Origin: Microstegium vimineum
Taxonomy: Eukaryota > Streptophyta > Magnoliopsida > Poales > Poaceae
Assembly (NCBI GenBank): GCA_022036555.1
Contig: CM039128.1
Span: forward strand, 21,034,171-21,098,170
Direction: 5' to 3'
DNA length: 64,000 bases
Translations under genes and position numbers: made by a program
The notes under the pieces: model-generated
The model's database searches: none
What the model was told of the DNA's origin: nothing
The model's input: the letters and a program-made list of their open reading frames with translations, nothing else
Shown here: in pieces, positions 63,261 to 64,000 of the stretch
Layout: each line of letters opens with the position of its first letter
Position numbering within the stretch: the first letter of the stretch is position 1

Positions 63261-64000
63261 CTGCATTTTCAGTTTTTCACATTTTGGTCAGCACTGCAAG
63301 CCTGCTGATGCTGCTGGACTAGTAGTCGTTTTCAGCAACTTCCATTCTTAATTATTCATGATGGAAAAAGTGATGTTAAACAAATATTGATCAGTTCACT
63401 GCCGTCATAGCAGATAAGTAGTATGATTTAGTCCAGATTCATAGACAAGTACTACAATTTAGTCCATCTCCTGGCTTTACTCGACCATGCTATAACTCTT
63501 CTGAATCTGAAAGGCCACATTTGATTGGTAACTTCACGAGCAATTGTTAAATCTAAACAGCTGATCTGAGCATTCTTATGACTCGTAGTAAAATTGTAAA
63601 ACGCAGAAGCTCATGCACCAGATAGGTAGGTAACATGGAATATTGGAAGGGTATGAACTTATAGGAAGCCATTATCAGACAAATTCATGGTCATATATAC
63701 CAAGTAACCACAACCTTGGTGAAAATGTTATTTGCAGTGGGAATTTTCCTAAAAGCTTGTATGAAAACTGGACCTCAACTGTTCAATATACAAGCATTCA
63801 TGAAAACTGTTTTTCTTTTATACAGACACATTCATGAGAACTTCAAGCTTACAATAACATAGGACTCGATTAGCATGCAATCTATCCTGATCTGCACATT
63901 CTGAACTTAACAGATGCATATTCAAATTTGTCAAGTTCAGCTTGTGTTCCGAAGGAAGCAATCGACTTGTATGATCCCCCTGCACCTTATTTGGGAGCAT
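63261..64000 (-). other. Intron of the aquaporin gene (partial)
   Basis: This is AT-rich with stops in all frames. No sequence resembling the missing TIP exons (first NPA box, helices 1-3) is present, so it is treated as intron running out of the window. A 60-codon frame at the edge (64000-63818) has no TIP features. Confidence 0.7.

Overview
The window looks like nuclear DNA from a grass (Poaceae), in a repeat-rich part of a chromosome. The reasons are the families present: a CRM-type chromovirus, a Sirevirus-type copia element with long LTRs, Tekay and Reina chromoviruses, a Tat-lineage element, Stowaway-like CTCCCTCC termini, a class III peroxidase remnant and a TIP aquaporin. I cannot name the species. 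About 50 kb of 64 kb (roughly 79%) is LTR retrotransposon, inserted into about 13 kb of older host DNA.

Layout. 1-4055: host DNA with a broken class III peroxidase (1479-2182). 4061-20785: a minus-strand Reina-like Ty3/gypsy element (353-bp LTRs, target duplication CAAAA/CAAGA). A plus-strand Tekay-like element (5926-18075, 3.03-kb LTRs, duplication TGGGT) sits inside its reverse transcriptase. 20786-23322: host DNA with a minisatellite. 23323-36301: a plus-strand Tat-lineage element (about 1.07-kb LTRs, duplication ATGTT) with a second, archaeal-type RNase H. Behind pol it carries a decayed multi-exon gene in antisense (31453-34818) encoding a plant mobile domain protein. 36302-37988: AT-rich host DNA with diverged repeats. 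37989-45137: a CRM-like element (LTR about 940 bp, duplication GATCC) that has lost gag to RT and is split in its integrase by a 3.74-kb solo LTR (39634-43371, duplication TGTTT). 45138-47286: host DNA with a triple repeat and MITE-like ends. 47287-60838: a minus-strand Sirevirus-like copia element with a 1.85-kb tandem duplication in pol and a 369-bp duplication in one LTR. 60839-64000: host DNA ending in the last exon of a TIP4-like aquaporin on the minus strand.

Every retrotransposon polyprotein carries stops or frameshifts, so none looks autonomous. By-eye LTR comparison gives a relative age order: Tekay youngest (about 99% identical LTRs), then Tat, CRM and Reina (about 97-98%), then Sirevirus (about 95%). 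Nesting agrees: the younger Tekay lies inside the older Reina. The only gene that looks functional is the aquaporin, whose 5' exons lie beyond the window.

The most unusual item is the antisense gene in the Tat element. It has its own TATA box, a leader like that of a plant gene, spliceable introns, a plant mobile domain, a low-complexity linker with a basic patch, and a C-terminal coiled coil. It points away from the 3' LTR, head-on toward pol.
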